Assembly (NCBI GenBank): GCA_963965975.1
Contig: OZ014423.1
Location: 4,738,301-4,802,300 of the forward strand
From: Xestospongia bergquistia
Lineage: Eukaryota; Porifera; Demospongiae; Haplosclerida; Petrosiidae
DNA length: 64,000 nt
Reading direction: 5' to 3'
This document shows, in pieces, positions 28,067 to 39,178 of the stretch. Below the pieces are notes generated by a model that worked only from the letters and a program-made list of their open reading frames with translations, was not told the origin of the DNA and made no database searches. Position 1 is the stretch's first letter, and the number at the start of each line of letters is the position of its first letter. The position numbers were made by a program, and so were the translations under genes.

Positions 28067-28135
28067 GACGAATCGGGACCACGTGGTGTATATATTGACA
28101 ATTAAACCACGTGGTCTCAGGGGCCTTCTCTCAAT
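28067..28135. promoter_or_regulatory. 69-bp bidirectional promoter with two ACCACGTGGT palindromes
   Basis: The WDR77 ATG (28066, minus) and the MRPL21 ATG (28136, plus) face away from each other with 69 bp between. Two identical 10-bp palindromes ACCACGTGGT lie at 28078-28087 and 28106-28115, 28 bp centre to centre. Each contains a CACGTG E-box of the type bound by MYC/MAX, USF and related bHLH-ZIP factors. Both 5'UTRs must be very short or overlap. Confidence 0.7.
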
Positions 28136-31100
28136 ATGGCTTGGAGCAGTTGGTGTGTTATGACCAGGCAGATTTCTCACAGATGCTGTGTCACACCATT
28201 CAGAAATGGGCTAGATGTAATATATCGTACTTTGGGGTCATATGCAAATACTATTTCAAGTAATATGAGGATAACAAATCAGTTATGTTCAGTTACTACT
28301 GGACCCAAATTGGATGGAGGCAACAGGTATACTATAGAGTGGACATTAAATGTAGTAGATTTGTTATAAAGCAGTGTAGTAGATATGTGATAATGTATAG
28401 ATATTATGGGGGGGATAAAGTTTGATATTACATATTATTAGTCTGATATATGTCATATTTGAGGGGTAGGTAATAATGCAAGCTCTATTTGCAATATTTT
28501 TCAACAAGAATATAGCTGTCAATAATATAATTATGTTATAAAGGACATTGAGGTGTATAAAATACTGTAGTTTGAAGTTTGAGTCATTTGTTGGCAAAAG
28601 AGACAGCTAGAAACATGCTTTCCGTTTGTTGACACGCCCTCAGATTGCCCTCAAAGATGAACTCTTGATCACATGATTTATTATAGCTGCTCTGTACAAC
28701 TAGCACCTAGCAACCCTCTATAAAATATGGTAATTCATATATGTTGATTTGACTCTATTGTGGTTTGTACCTCTAATAGTGGTATATTCAGGGAGAGACT
28801 CATTACATTTGATTAAATCCCCTTCGGTAACATAAATTGATGAGTGACTCCAACCATACCCATAGATTAAGCGTATTTTACAGACAAAGTTGCTTTATAT
28901 AAACAAGAAATCTAACAATATAGATACATTTGGACATGGAGCTAGCAAAGTAACTTGAAGTAGCAACAAATAATTGACTATACCTTATGAATAATTAATT
29001 AGGTCAACTTTCATGTCAATAAAGAACTCCTTTACAAAATTTCTGGTTACAGTTCTGTCTAGTGGAGTTGATACTACATCAATGTCTTATTTTTGTGGTG
29101 TTTATCTGACTTTAGTTTGTTTGTTAAATTAATTAGAAAAAACCTCTAGTTGATAATTAACTAGAAAAAACTTCTAGTTGATAATTAACTAGAAAAAAAT
29201 CTCTAGTTAATAAGTTAACTAGAAAAACCTCTAGTTGATAATTAACAAGAAAAAACCTCTAGTTGATAATTAACTAGAAAAAATCTCTAGTTAATAAGTT
29301 AACTAGAAAAACCTCTAGTTGATAATTAACAAGAAAAAACCTCTAGTTGATAATTTAACTAGAAAAACCTCTAGTTAATAAATTAACTAGAAAAACCTCT
29401 AGTTGATAAATTAACTAGAAAAACCTCTAGTTGATAAATTAACTAGAAAAACCTCTAGTTGATAAATTAACTAGAAAAACCTCTAGTTGATAAATTAACT
29501 AGAAAAAACCTCTAGTTAATAAGTTAACTAGAAAAACCTCTACTTGGTAAATTAACTAGAAAAACCTCTAGTTAATAAATTAACTAGGAAAACCTCTAGT
29601 TGATAAATTAACTAGAAAAAACCTCTAGTTAATAAATTAACTAGAAAAACCTCTAGTTGATAAATTAACTAGAAAAACCTCTAGTTGATAAATTAACTAG
29701 AAAAAACCTCTAGTTGATAAATTAACTAGGAAAAACCTCTAGTTAATAAGTTAACTAGAAAAACCTCTAGTTGATAAATTAACTAGAAAAACCTCTAGTT
29801 GATAAATTAACTAGGAAAAACCTCTAGTTAATAAGTTAACTAGAAAAACCTCTAGTTGATAAATTAACTAGAAAAAACCTCTAGTTAATAAGTTAACTAG
29901 AAAAACCTCTAGTTGGTAATTAACTAGAAAAAACCTCTAGTTAATAAGTTAACTAGAAAAACCTCTAGTTGATAATTTAACTAGGAAAAACCTCTAGTTG
30001 ATAAATTAACTAGAAAAACCTCTAGTTGATAAATTAACTAGAAAAACCTCTAGTTGATAAATTAACTAGGAAAAACCTCTAGTTGATAAATTAACTAGAA
30101 AAACCTCTAGTTGATAAATTAACTAGGAAAAACCTCTAGTTGATAATTAACTAGAAAAAACCTCTAGTTAATAAGTTAACTAGAAAAACCTCTAGTTGGT
30201 AATTAACTAGAAAAAACCTCTAGTTAATAAGTTAACTAGAAAAACCTCTAGTTGATAATTTAACTAGGAAAAACCTCTAGTTGGTAAATTAACTAGAAAA
30301 ACCTCTAGTTGATAAATTAACTAGAAAAAACCTCTAGTTGATAAATTAACTAGAAAAACCTCTAGTTGATAAATTAACTAGAAAAACCTCTAGTTGATAA
30401 ATTAACTAGAAAAAACCTCTAGTTGATAAATTAACTAGGAAAAACCTCTAGTTAATAAGTTAACTAGAAAAACCTCTAGTTGATAAATTAACTAGAAAAA
30501 CCTCTAGTTGATAAATTAACTAGGAAAAACCTCTAGTTAATAAGTTAACTAGAAAAACCTCTAGTTGATAAATTAACTAGAAAAAACCTCTAGTTAATAA
30601 GTTAACTAGAAAAACCTCTAGTTGGTAATTAACTAGAAAAAACCTCTAGTTAATAAGTTAACTAGAAAAACCTCTAGTTGATAATTTAACTAGGAAAAAC
30701 CTCTAGTTGATAAATTAACTAGAAAAACCTCTAGTTGATAAATTAACTAGAAAAACCTCTAGTTGATAAATTAACTAGGAAAAACCTCTAGTTGATAATT
30801 AACTAGAAAAAACCTCTAGTTAATAAGTTAACTAGAAAAACCTCTAGTTGGTAATTAACTAGAAAAAACCTCTAGTTAATAAGTTAACTAGAAAAACCTC
30901 TAGTTGATAATTTAACTAGGAAAAACCTCTAGTTGGTAAATTAACTAGAAAAACCTCTAGTTGATAAATTAACTAGAAAAAACCTCTAGTTGATACTCGT
31001 AATAAAAATGTATTATTTATTCATGATCTGTAACATGGACGTAGTATTCAAGAAGTAATGATAGGGAGGCTTCCTACTTTTATCTTCACTGACTTTCTCT

Positions 31101-34100
31101 ACAATTATATATTTAATTTTGATTTAAAAGTAAATGTTATTAATTCAATATAAATCATTTAATTCTCCCAACGATATGGATACACTTTGTGATTATTATT
31201 AAAATATCACATCATTTATATGTAATTGAAGTTAGTTCTTTAATACAATAAACAGTCAATATAGAAATATTATCACATATGTGCTCTTTGTTCTCTCTTT
31301 TTATAGAACCTATGCAACTCTTGTTAATCCAGAAAGTTATTTTAAGAGAAAAGGTAATTAATTACCACAATGTCATGTACAATGTCTTGCTCTTTTGTAG
31401 AGGTTTTGGAGATGGTGAATGATGAAGTGGTTTCACAACCCTCTTCAAAGCTCTTTTGTGTGGTGTTTGTGGGTAAGCGACTAGTTGTTTATTATAGGAT
31501 GTAAAGCTGGTGGTTGGGGAACCACCTGTCTACGGTACCCATTTGTCTACATATGATTCATCTATCCATTCATCCACTATGAATAAAATAATATTTTATT
31601 TTGTTAGCTGGCAAGCAACATAAAGTTACAGTCAACGATCTTCTTATTGTGAATTCTCTTGAAGCTGATCTTGGCTCACAAATATTCCTAGAAAAGGTAA
31701 TATTTGAAATGTTTACACTGGGCATGCTTCGAGTGCTAGGCAGTCCTAAGATGGTATTGTTGATCAGAACTTGAGATTGTATTATTGTACATGTGATTAA
31801 TGAAGGTTATGAGGTACACATGCTGTCCTCCTCTCTTCCCAATACACAATATACTTAGTGAATTTGTACTATGAGTGCTAAACAATGGGTTTGACTTGTA
31901 ACTACATTTATTTTCTGCCTATCATTCATGTAAAGTCACTGATCATATAGTTAGCAAGGTCATTTGACACCAGCTTCTTTCATCCAGAACTATTTTGAGC
32001 AAAAAATACTCGTTAATAATTAATCTACAAATTTAATCTCTAATAATTTAGTTATAGTGTCTTGTCATTTTTTAATGCAGGTATTACTAGTGGGATCTGA
32101 GAATTTTACTCTGATTGGAAGACCCCTAGTTTCGTAAGAGTTAAAGTCTATTTCATCAAGTTTCTTTTTGTTATGGATAGGTCTGAGGCAGTAAAAGTTA
32201 CTGCTACTGTTGTGGAACATACTCGTTTAAAGAAAGTTGTTGTTTTTAAAAAGAAAAGAAGAAAAAACTACAAAAGAACAAAAGGTAAACGAAAAAGATA
32301 TGTACCACTTGCAATAACCTGTAGATAAATACTTAATACTTACCAACAAGGTAGCTATCATTAGTATGCTCTAAATTAGTGAACATCAGTACTTACTACA
32401 GTGACCTAGGATAGCCACCATTAGTAACCTCTAGACTAGTGAACATCAGTACTTACCACAGTGACCTAGGATAGCTAACATTAGTAACCTCTAGACTAGT
32501 GAACATCAGTACTTACCACAGTGACCTAGGACAGCTACCATTGGTAAGTCTAGGTTACTGTAGTAAATACTGATGTTCATTGTTACCAACAGTGTAGAGT
32601 CTATTCATGTTAACTTTGACATTTGCTTTTTAAACATAAGTTTGCCTTTTTGTTTTAATTTCCAATGATAAGGTAATGTAGTGCAAGTCTGGAACCAATA
32701 TGTGTGACAATTCTAAAGTTAGCTGTAAGCAATGGATTCCTATAAAAGCATATATTAAAAAACTATAAAGTGATTTATAAAGTCAAGTAAATGAGACTAG
32801 ACTTTAATTACAAATGAATAGCTGTTGTTGTCATAAAATAAATATTTCTGGTTAGAAATTATTATTGTTTATTCGTTCCTGTGGTAAATGAGGGTCACAT
32901 ACCACACAATTATACAGTGTGAATGCTGACAATTTAACCACCATAGTCATCATTATTATGTCTAATAAATAACTAGTATAAAACCACAAAGTAACTAATC
33001 AAGTTAGCGTTAAATGATTATTTATTTTAATGGTAAAATATGGTCATGTCAAGTGATTTAGTGGTAAACAGTATATTACAAGAATATACTAATGTCTATA
33101 GTTACTCCAAAATGCTATATTTAGTGGTAAACACTAATGACCAGTATTAATACAAGAATATACTTGCATCTATAGTCGCTCCACTAATGCTATATATAGA
33201 ATTTAGTCATGACGTTGCATCAATTGGAAAGACATGATTTAGTGGTTACCTGATGGTAAAAACCCTTCTATTGTTCTCATTATTTTATACAGGATATGTG
33301 TACATTGTCTTTGATGTAATAACAGGAACGGATATGTACTAGACAGACAGCATGGCATCAATAGATTACCTTTAACCTATATTTGGGGCTGTTTTGAGCT
33401 ACTTGTATGAGATCTTCTCACGTCTAAATTTGGTAATGACTTATTAGCAGTAATACCCCCCTGGGTATTTTGTTTGTCCTTCTCTTCCTGATTGTAGAAT
33501 AACAGTAGTAATTCTGTTTGATATGGTCAAATCCGATTTGTTGTAATACCATTCAGGCACTAATATTTACTGGCGAGTTGTAACGTGTATTAATTAATAA
33601 TACCAGGTCATCAATAACATTACATCAATCCAAAACATGTGGTAATTATTAGATTATAAGTAAAAGTACCACATATAACAAACTACTATAATAAATAATA
33701 CATTTTACTATAAGATAAACTCATATTGAACTCAACGGCAAGTAGTGATTGTATATTATATGGAGAGAACACATATGAATTTAAAAAGTGGAAATTTGTG
33801 AAATGGAATATTAAGAAAAGTTTGTTTCTCTTTTTCTTAACATCACCACAAGAACGGGAACAATGAGAAGAATTCTAATTAAATCTGTAGCATTCAATAT
33901 AAGGAAAGTCTGTTTTTATCAGTGAGCATATGCCAAACTGAGTTTAGTTATTGGTCTCTACATAAATAGTAATAATAGTACTTGAGAAAACAATAATGTG
34001 TGCTCCTCCTCCACTTGAGTGTTTTGTAATAGAATTAGTAATGCATCATAAGTATTCTTCATATTACATTAACTAATTTGTAAAACAATCTTTTAAGTGA

Positions 34101-35239
34101 GTGTAATTTTGTTTAAAGATTGTTTTCAAATACTCAATTACGTAAGAATTAAGGCGTATAATATGATAATTAAATTATTTGGGATTCAGTTGTTGATTTA
34201 TTGTTAAGGGTGTGTTGTGAAAGTGTTCCCCGAACTATTGCTGTGAGCTTATATCTGGTTTCTGTTATCTTAGTCAGTACTCATATAGTTTAGCTGTGTT
34301 TATGTTAAAGGATGTTGTTTGTGCGTGCGTGTGTGTGTGTGTGTGTATGTGTGTGGTATCTTAATTAGATTCCTTATTGCAAAGTGTATGTAGTTATTCA
34401 GTGAACCTTGTTCTCTATAGACATCTTTAGTTTTAGTTCAGTTCAGTAGTAGTTCTGTTAGTTGGACAATTCCACTGTTTCTGTAATGGAACTACTACTG
34501 AACTGACAGGTAGTGATCCTCAAGAACCAAACAACCCAACTATCGTTATTAATTCTGGCAATACTTATATTACCATACTACACAAACTCATCTAAGTACC
34601 TGTTTTTTGCTGCCATATAATTACAAATAAGTGTATACAATGGTACCAGACTGTAATTTGTCTGTGCAACATTTAAATTTTGACTTGTGGTCATAATAGA
34701 ATTGATTTTCACAAATTAACTTACATGCGTCTTAATTAATACATGTAGTCACATTATTGAATTACATTGATATCCAGTCACTAACAAGGTGTTAAATTGA
34801 AGCCATTACTATAGCTTGGAGCATGAATTCTTTAAATTTGTACTGTATTTGTTGACAATATGCCATGCAATCTGTAATCTCTACTCTATCCCAATGCTCA
34901 TTCCTTTGTCTGTTGATCCCAACTAAGGAAATAGATATGATCTCACATGCTATTGTTTATCATCCTTTACACAATATCTCATAATGACATTACAGTGGAT
35001 ATATAAGATTAAAGCTCGAGTTTCCTGTGCGTGTTGGAGCCTGTTTAGGGAGTGTACACTTTTTGTCAGTGTTATACTAATTAAGTCTATTCATTTAAAA
35101 TCAATATTTAATTGTAGAGGTTTATGGGATAGGACAATAACTTATTAATATTTTTTGTTCTTGTCATTATTCAGGTCATCGTCAAAATGTGACAGTCCTT
35201 CGGATAAATGATATATTAGTCTCACCCAATCTGACTTAG
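28136..35239 (+). CDS. MRPL21: Mitochondrial large-subunit ribosomal protein bL21m
   Basis: Seven exons: 28136-28326, 31307-31353, 31401-31472, 31608-31696, 32081-32133, 32181-32284, 35175-35239, phase-consistent, 206 residues (human 205). bL21m binds 23S-type rRNA in the mitochondrial 39S subunit. The N-terminal 80 or so residues are Arg/Ser/Thr-containing and poor in acid, as expected for a transit peptide. The bL21 fold follows: VFVAGKQHKVTVNDLL, VLLVGSENFTLIGRPLV, VKVTATVVEHTRLKKVVVF, the basic loop KKKRRKNYKRTKGHRQ, and the final strand VTVLRINDI. Introns 1 (3.0 kb) and 6 (2.9 kb) are very long for this window. Intron 1 is largely filled by a hairpin-forming minisatellite. The gene shares its promoter with WDR77 and converges on TMEM216. 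Confidence 0.93.
29126..30995. repeat. 27/28-bp hairpin minisatellite, about 68 copies, MRPL21 intron 1
   Basis: The unit is AACTAGAAAAACCTCTAGTT plus a spacer TGATAAATT, TAATAAGTT or TGGTAATT. Each unit contains the inverted arms AACTAGA and TCTAGTT around an AAAACC loop, so the transcript could form dozens of consecutive hairpins. Spacer variants recur in the same order about 709 bp apart (from 29712 and from 30421), showing a higher-order block duplication. Confidence 0.97.
32336..32600. repeat. 60-bp tandem repeat (family shared with 60.3 kb) plus inverted partial copy
   Basis: About 3.5 units with a 60-bp period contain GACCTAGGATAGC and CTAGACTAGTGAACATCAG. After 32540 part of the unit appears in reverse orientation (TAGGTTACTGTAGTAAATAC, then TGATGTTCA). 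The same unit forms a larger array at 60258-60815. Confidence 0.85.
34439..34505. repeat. 67-nt inverted repeat with perfect 17-bp arms
   Basis: CAGTTCAGTAGTAGTTC (34439-34455) and its exact reverse complement (34489-34505) enclose a 33-nt centre. That centre contains a second small stem (TTGGA/TCCA). It lies in MRPL21 intron 6. It could be a small hairpin RNA precursor or a MITE remnant; the sequence alone does not decide. Confidence 0.6.
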
Positions 35240-36855
35240 TTAATTTCTTGAAATAATTAGAATTATAATATGAAAACTCATATTACTTTCTTTGTACTAT
35301 AAACATCAGTAAACATTAAATAATATATGTAAAACATACATCATTAACATAGTACCTACTTAAAGGATAAAAACTATAATTTTTATTAACATGTTGACAA
35401 GTCATGTTTATATAGTATTGTCTACTTGATGGTACTTCTAGTCAATACCAATTTCCTTTTTAAAAATTCTAATTAGATTTGTGTGTGTGATCAAATGAAA
35501 TACCGTACGTTACTAACATAGCAACAGTTACTGTAACATTATCATAAGTGAATCATTTGGCAACTTAAGTAGTAAGTTGTGCCTAAATATGATAATATCA
35601 ATGCTATAGAATTACAATGTTCATTGTTTGAAAAGGGCACGCTGTACATAACGATGTAATAATATATAATCACTGCTGACTGTAGCATTGAACAATAACA
35701 ACAGTTGTTACTTTTAATACTCCGTTTGATGTCCGACTTTATGTCGCTGACTTAATCAAATTTGATGAGCTTGTATGCATTCCAGCTCATAACCACATAT
35801 TACTTCACAGCTATTGGTTGCTTTAATATACTCCGATTGCATTCACTTCAGGTTTGTGGTCGTAAATACTATTACACTACAGTTCTTATCAATTGTATTA
35901 TGATATATTGTAAATGAGTACAGGTTAAAAATTGTTTACTCCAAAAAATGCCTAATTTAGTAATATTATTAATTTCAAGCGTAGGCAGGATGACCGTAAC
36001 TTTATTGTTGGTTGATATTGAATATCAATACAATCCTTGCATGTGTCTTTGTTCTATGTGGCTGCAATAATATTGCTCATTGTACCTAGTGTACACATTA
36101 CAAAGTAATGTATTACTTTAATACTTATAACCAATAAAGTAGTTGCTACGGGTAATGGTATATTATACTGTAATAAGGAGTGGTAGTCAAATATATGTAG
36201 TGAACCCAAACTGTATCTACAATGAACATCATTTTTACTTGTTTGTACAAGTAACACCTGCTAAGGTTACTATATGATAATTAAAACTATTAGCGTATCA
36301 TTATAGAGTGCACTTGAGGTATGTACTACTTACAATAGCTTTTCATGAAAGAGTAGGATGTCTGTTAACAGAACAAAGAATACAACATAACTACAAAGTG
36401 TACAGTAATAATCTGATTGGTTTATGTAGTATTGTCTTGTCTCATGAAAACTGTGAAGTCAATTACTTGTTGACCTACAATTTATGAACTTGTTGTACTC
36501 CTAAAATAGATTAAGAATGACATCATTAATGATTATGAAGTCTTTAGTAAGGTATGATGATTTAAACATGCCACATAACAAATGATCGATAGCAATATTT
36601 GTATAATAATGTGCTGAGTAGAGGTGATGTAACTATAGCAGCGTAAGGTATCACCTGATCGATGACTATGTTATGTTATATAATAGTTATATGCAGCATG
36701 CATATAAAATGATACCACAAGTATCATATATGCCCTTGAGCGACAGACATTATCTGATGACCTATGTCTGATATCATGCATTAGTGGTAGAGAGAAACCA
36801 TGGCTATAATAGCAATTACTGATGCAAGATAAGTTAAAAAGGATGAATCGGGACT
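35240..36855. other. MRPL21-TMEM216 convergent spacer
   Basis: This 1.6-kb AT-rich spacer holds the 3'UTRs of two converging genes. No further exon, RNA gene or clear mobile element was seen. Confidence 0.5.
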
Positions 36856-39178
36856 TTACCTTTGCAAGATCCAAAGAACCACTAAAGATAGTATTAATTG
36901 AATTCCTATTCCAATATACGCTATAATGAAGAGGACTAACTCAAGTGTTAACCTGTAATATAAGATGGAGGATAAATTACATATCATGCTATATGGTAAC
37001 AGCAATATGATATCAGGTTGATATAGACATTGTAAATTGTATAGGGATACTCTACTCTATAATACATATTAATTACTCACTATGATCATTAATGTGGATT
37101 CAATTAAGTATATATTATTAATATGTGGTCTCTTACAATATGTAAATATAAAACTGACTGCACATTATCACAGAATAAAATCAAATCTATAATTTTATAA
37201 ATACCAAGTAAATTCTTATAAGAAAACAAAAACAAAACAAACATCTTTTTAAGCTGAGTGTTTTGGTAATTAACTAATTGCTCTTTTTGGCTGAACTTGA
37301 TGGTTTAAAGTACAAATTATACATGTTCCATTTAAAATCAAAATGCTTTGAATGTTAGAGATTTATATAAGGCAAAGACCTGACTAGACCACTAATGGTT
37401 TCAATATCAAAATAAGACAAGAATTCAAATCCTTTTTATGGGTTTCCTGGATCATGCATCGTCTGTATTATTTGATCCATTCCTCCTCCTCCCCTTCCTC
37501 CCCTGTGTACTCCAATCACTATTGATTGAATTAATTACACTTATTATGCACTCTGTCCAAAATGACCTTACAAGGACAGGTCGTTTGCTTTATACTATTA
37601 TGATGTCAGCCTCATACTCACACCCAGACGCCTGACACAAACTAAGAGACACAATGTTTAGAGAATGTAATGATTTTAATGTAGAAGGTGCTTTGCATAC
37701 GGATTCATTGTAAACAAACATTTTGTTAATTCTAATAATAATGTATAATATTATAGTCCAATAGTCTATGGAACAAAACACTGACATCAGCTTAGAAACA
37801 TGCAGATCAATTATTCTAATAGTGATGTGTTTAACACAAACAATTGAAGATATGAGTGGGTATATTATTAACTTTGCAGCATATACAACAATATTATCGT
37901 CTAGCATGCCTTATATAGTAATACAGCTACGCTAGCTATGGGATAGACACGGAAATTAGTTCAAATCATATACCTGTTCACTCATCAATTAGTGTGACAT
38001 GACCACCATACCTATTAACCTTTTCAAGGACATACTTTTAAAACAAGAATGTATAGCTCTGTATGTGTGTGATGGTAAGTCACTCCTACACACATCGTTC
38101 TTTTAAACTATTACCAAGATATGCAAAGTATTACTGAAAATTCTTTTTTTTATTCTGTAGATTACAATATCTTACGTAACAATTATTTTAAGTCACTTTA
38201 GGTGGTCTAGTATTGCTTCTGACTAGAGTAGCACCTGCCAATGTTTGGTTAGTACCTAACTTAAAATGATAAATGTTTCAGACAATTACTCATGCTAGTT
38301 AGATAAGCAGTGACCTCATAGCATACAGACATCACATAAAGTTGCTATAGTATATATAGTGATGTTAGTTGTTATTATATTATGTATTAATAATGTTAAT
38401 TATTATCTTGTTCTGCTTGAATGACTTTACTAATCTGAGTGCAATTTTGACAGTGAATATAAGGTACAGATAGTTAAACAATATGATTTTCCATCATATA
38501 ATGGTCTGTTACCAAGCTACATACAATTAGGACACAGCTTGATCTGACCAGTGTATAGTTCCACTTTTAATTCTACTACAACTTAATTAGTCAGGTTGGC
38601 AGCGACAGACTGATTAATAATTATGCTTAATTGTTTTTCACATACACATAAGTCTGCCATAAGATGAAGTAGAGATAACCAATGAAAACAGGAAGAAGAA
38701 AGAGAAGAGAGAGAAGTAAAGGAAGTTTACGTCTTGTTAAATTTCCCTTTACACCTATTGATGAAAATATGTCTCTATAAACACAAATTTGACAGAACTC
38801 AAATGACATATGTACAAATGTCACTTGTTCATCCATCCACACCCCTAAGTCTAATTCTCCACCATTTGGAGATCTAGTGTACCTAAAAACAGTCTTATTC
38901 CATCTATCACTACAAGTACAAGGAACAAAATCAACTCTGGCCAGAAATTTCTGGCTGGATACGGTAGAACAAGCCCTGTTGAAAAAAAAAAAATTATACA
39001 ATGTTGTGTAGAGCTTGTTGCTATGGTAGCCAAACTTAAGGCCTTATTCTAATTAAATCGCACCTTTGTAGAGAAGTAAGCCTAATTCAACAAGATACAG
39101 GAAAACAAGATACCATCCGTTAAAGTATAGAGAAATTTGAAGCATGAGAGATGCTAAACTGCTCTGCATATTTTGCAT
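36856..39178 (-). CDS. TMEM216: Transmembrane protein 216 (ciliary transition zone)
   Basis: Four exons: 39178-39064, 38975-38883, 38754-38646, 36952-36856; 137 residues (human 145), spliced in phase throughout. TMEM216 is a four-pass membrane protein of the MKS/tectonic module at the ciliary transition zone and is needed for cilium assembly. Segments align with it in order: LYFNGWYLVFLYLVELGLLLYKG (TM1), LVLPYPARNFW (before TM2), IRLFLGVKGNLTRRKLPL (after TM2), LWQTYVLTLELVLF (TM3 to TM4). The last exon lies 1.7 kb from the third. It is supported by matching phase (GT/G), a good donor GTATGTG, acceptor ATTACAG and hydrophobic TM4 content. Reading through the donor instead adds only YVKNN and a stop and would lose TM4. 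The start is the first ATG of the exon; an acceptor-like AG just upstream leaves open an extra 5' exon. Confidence 0.85.
36953..38645 (-). other. TMEM216 intron 3
   Basis: A 1.7-kb intron splitting TM3 from TM4. A 105-codon minus-strand open frame at 37590-37907 shows no family resemblance or splice-supported link and is left out. Confidence 0.6.

Larger units (their letters stand above)
32285..35174 (+). other. MRPL21 intron 6
   Basis: A 2.9-kb intron (GTAAAC...TTATTCAG) before the 65-bp final exon. It holds a 60-bp tandem repeat near its start, a GT run at 34324-34354 and a hairpin at 34439-34505. No other gene was recognised on either strand. Confidence 0.65.

Noticed and set aside
29126..30995. 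CRISPR-like regular repeat array
   Set aside because: Spacing is regular, but spacers are only 8-10 bp variants, the setting is an animal intron, and there are no cas genes. It is a minisatellite. The same applies to 5282-6797 and 60258-60815.
37590..37907. Minus-strand 105-codon hydrophobic frame within the TMEM216 intron
   Set aside because: No resemblance to TM4 of the family, no paired splice sites in phase, AT-rich composition explains hydrophobicity.
38627..38645. End of TMEM216 by reading through exon 3 (stop at 38627)
   Set aside because: Splicing at 38646 to 36952 keeps phase and restores the fourth membrane segment seen in the family; read-through is kept only as a possible isoform.
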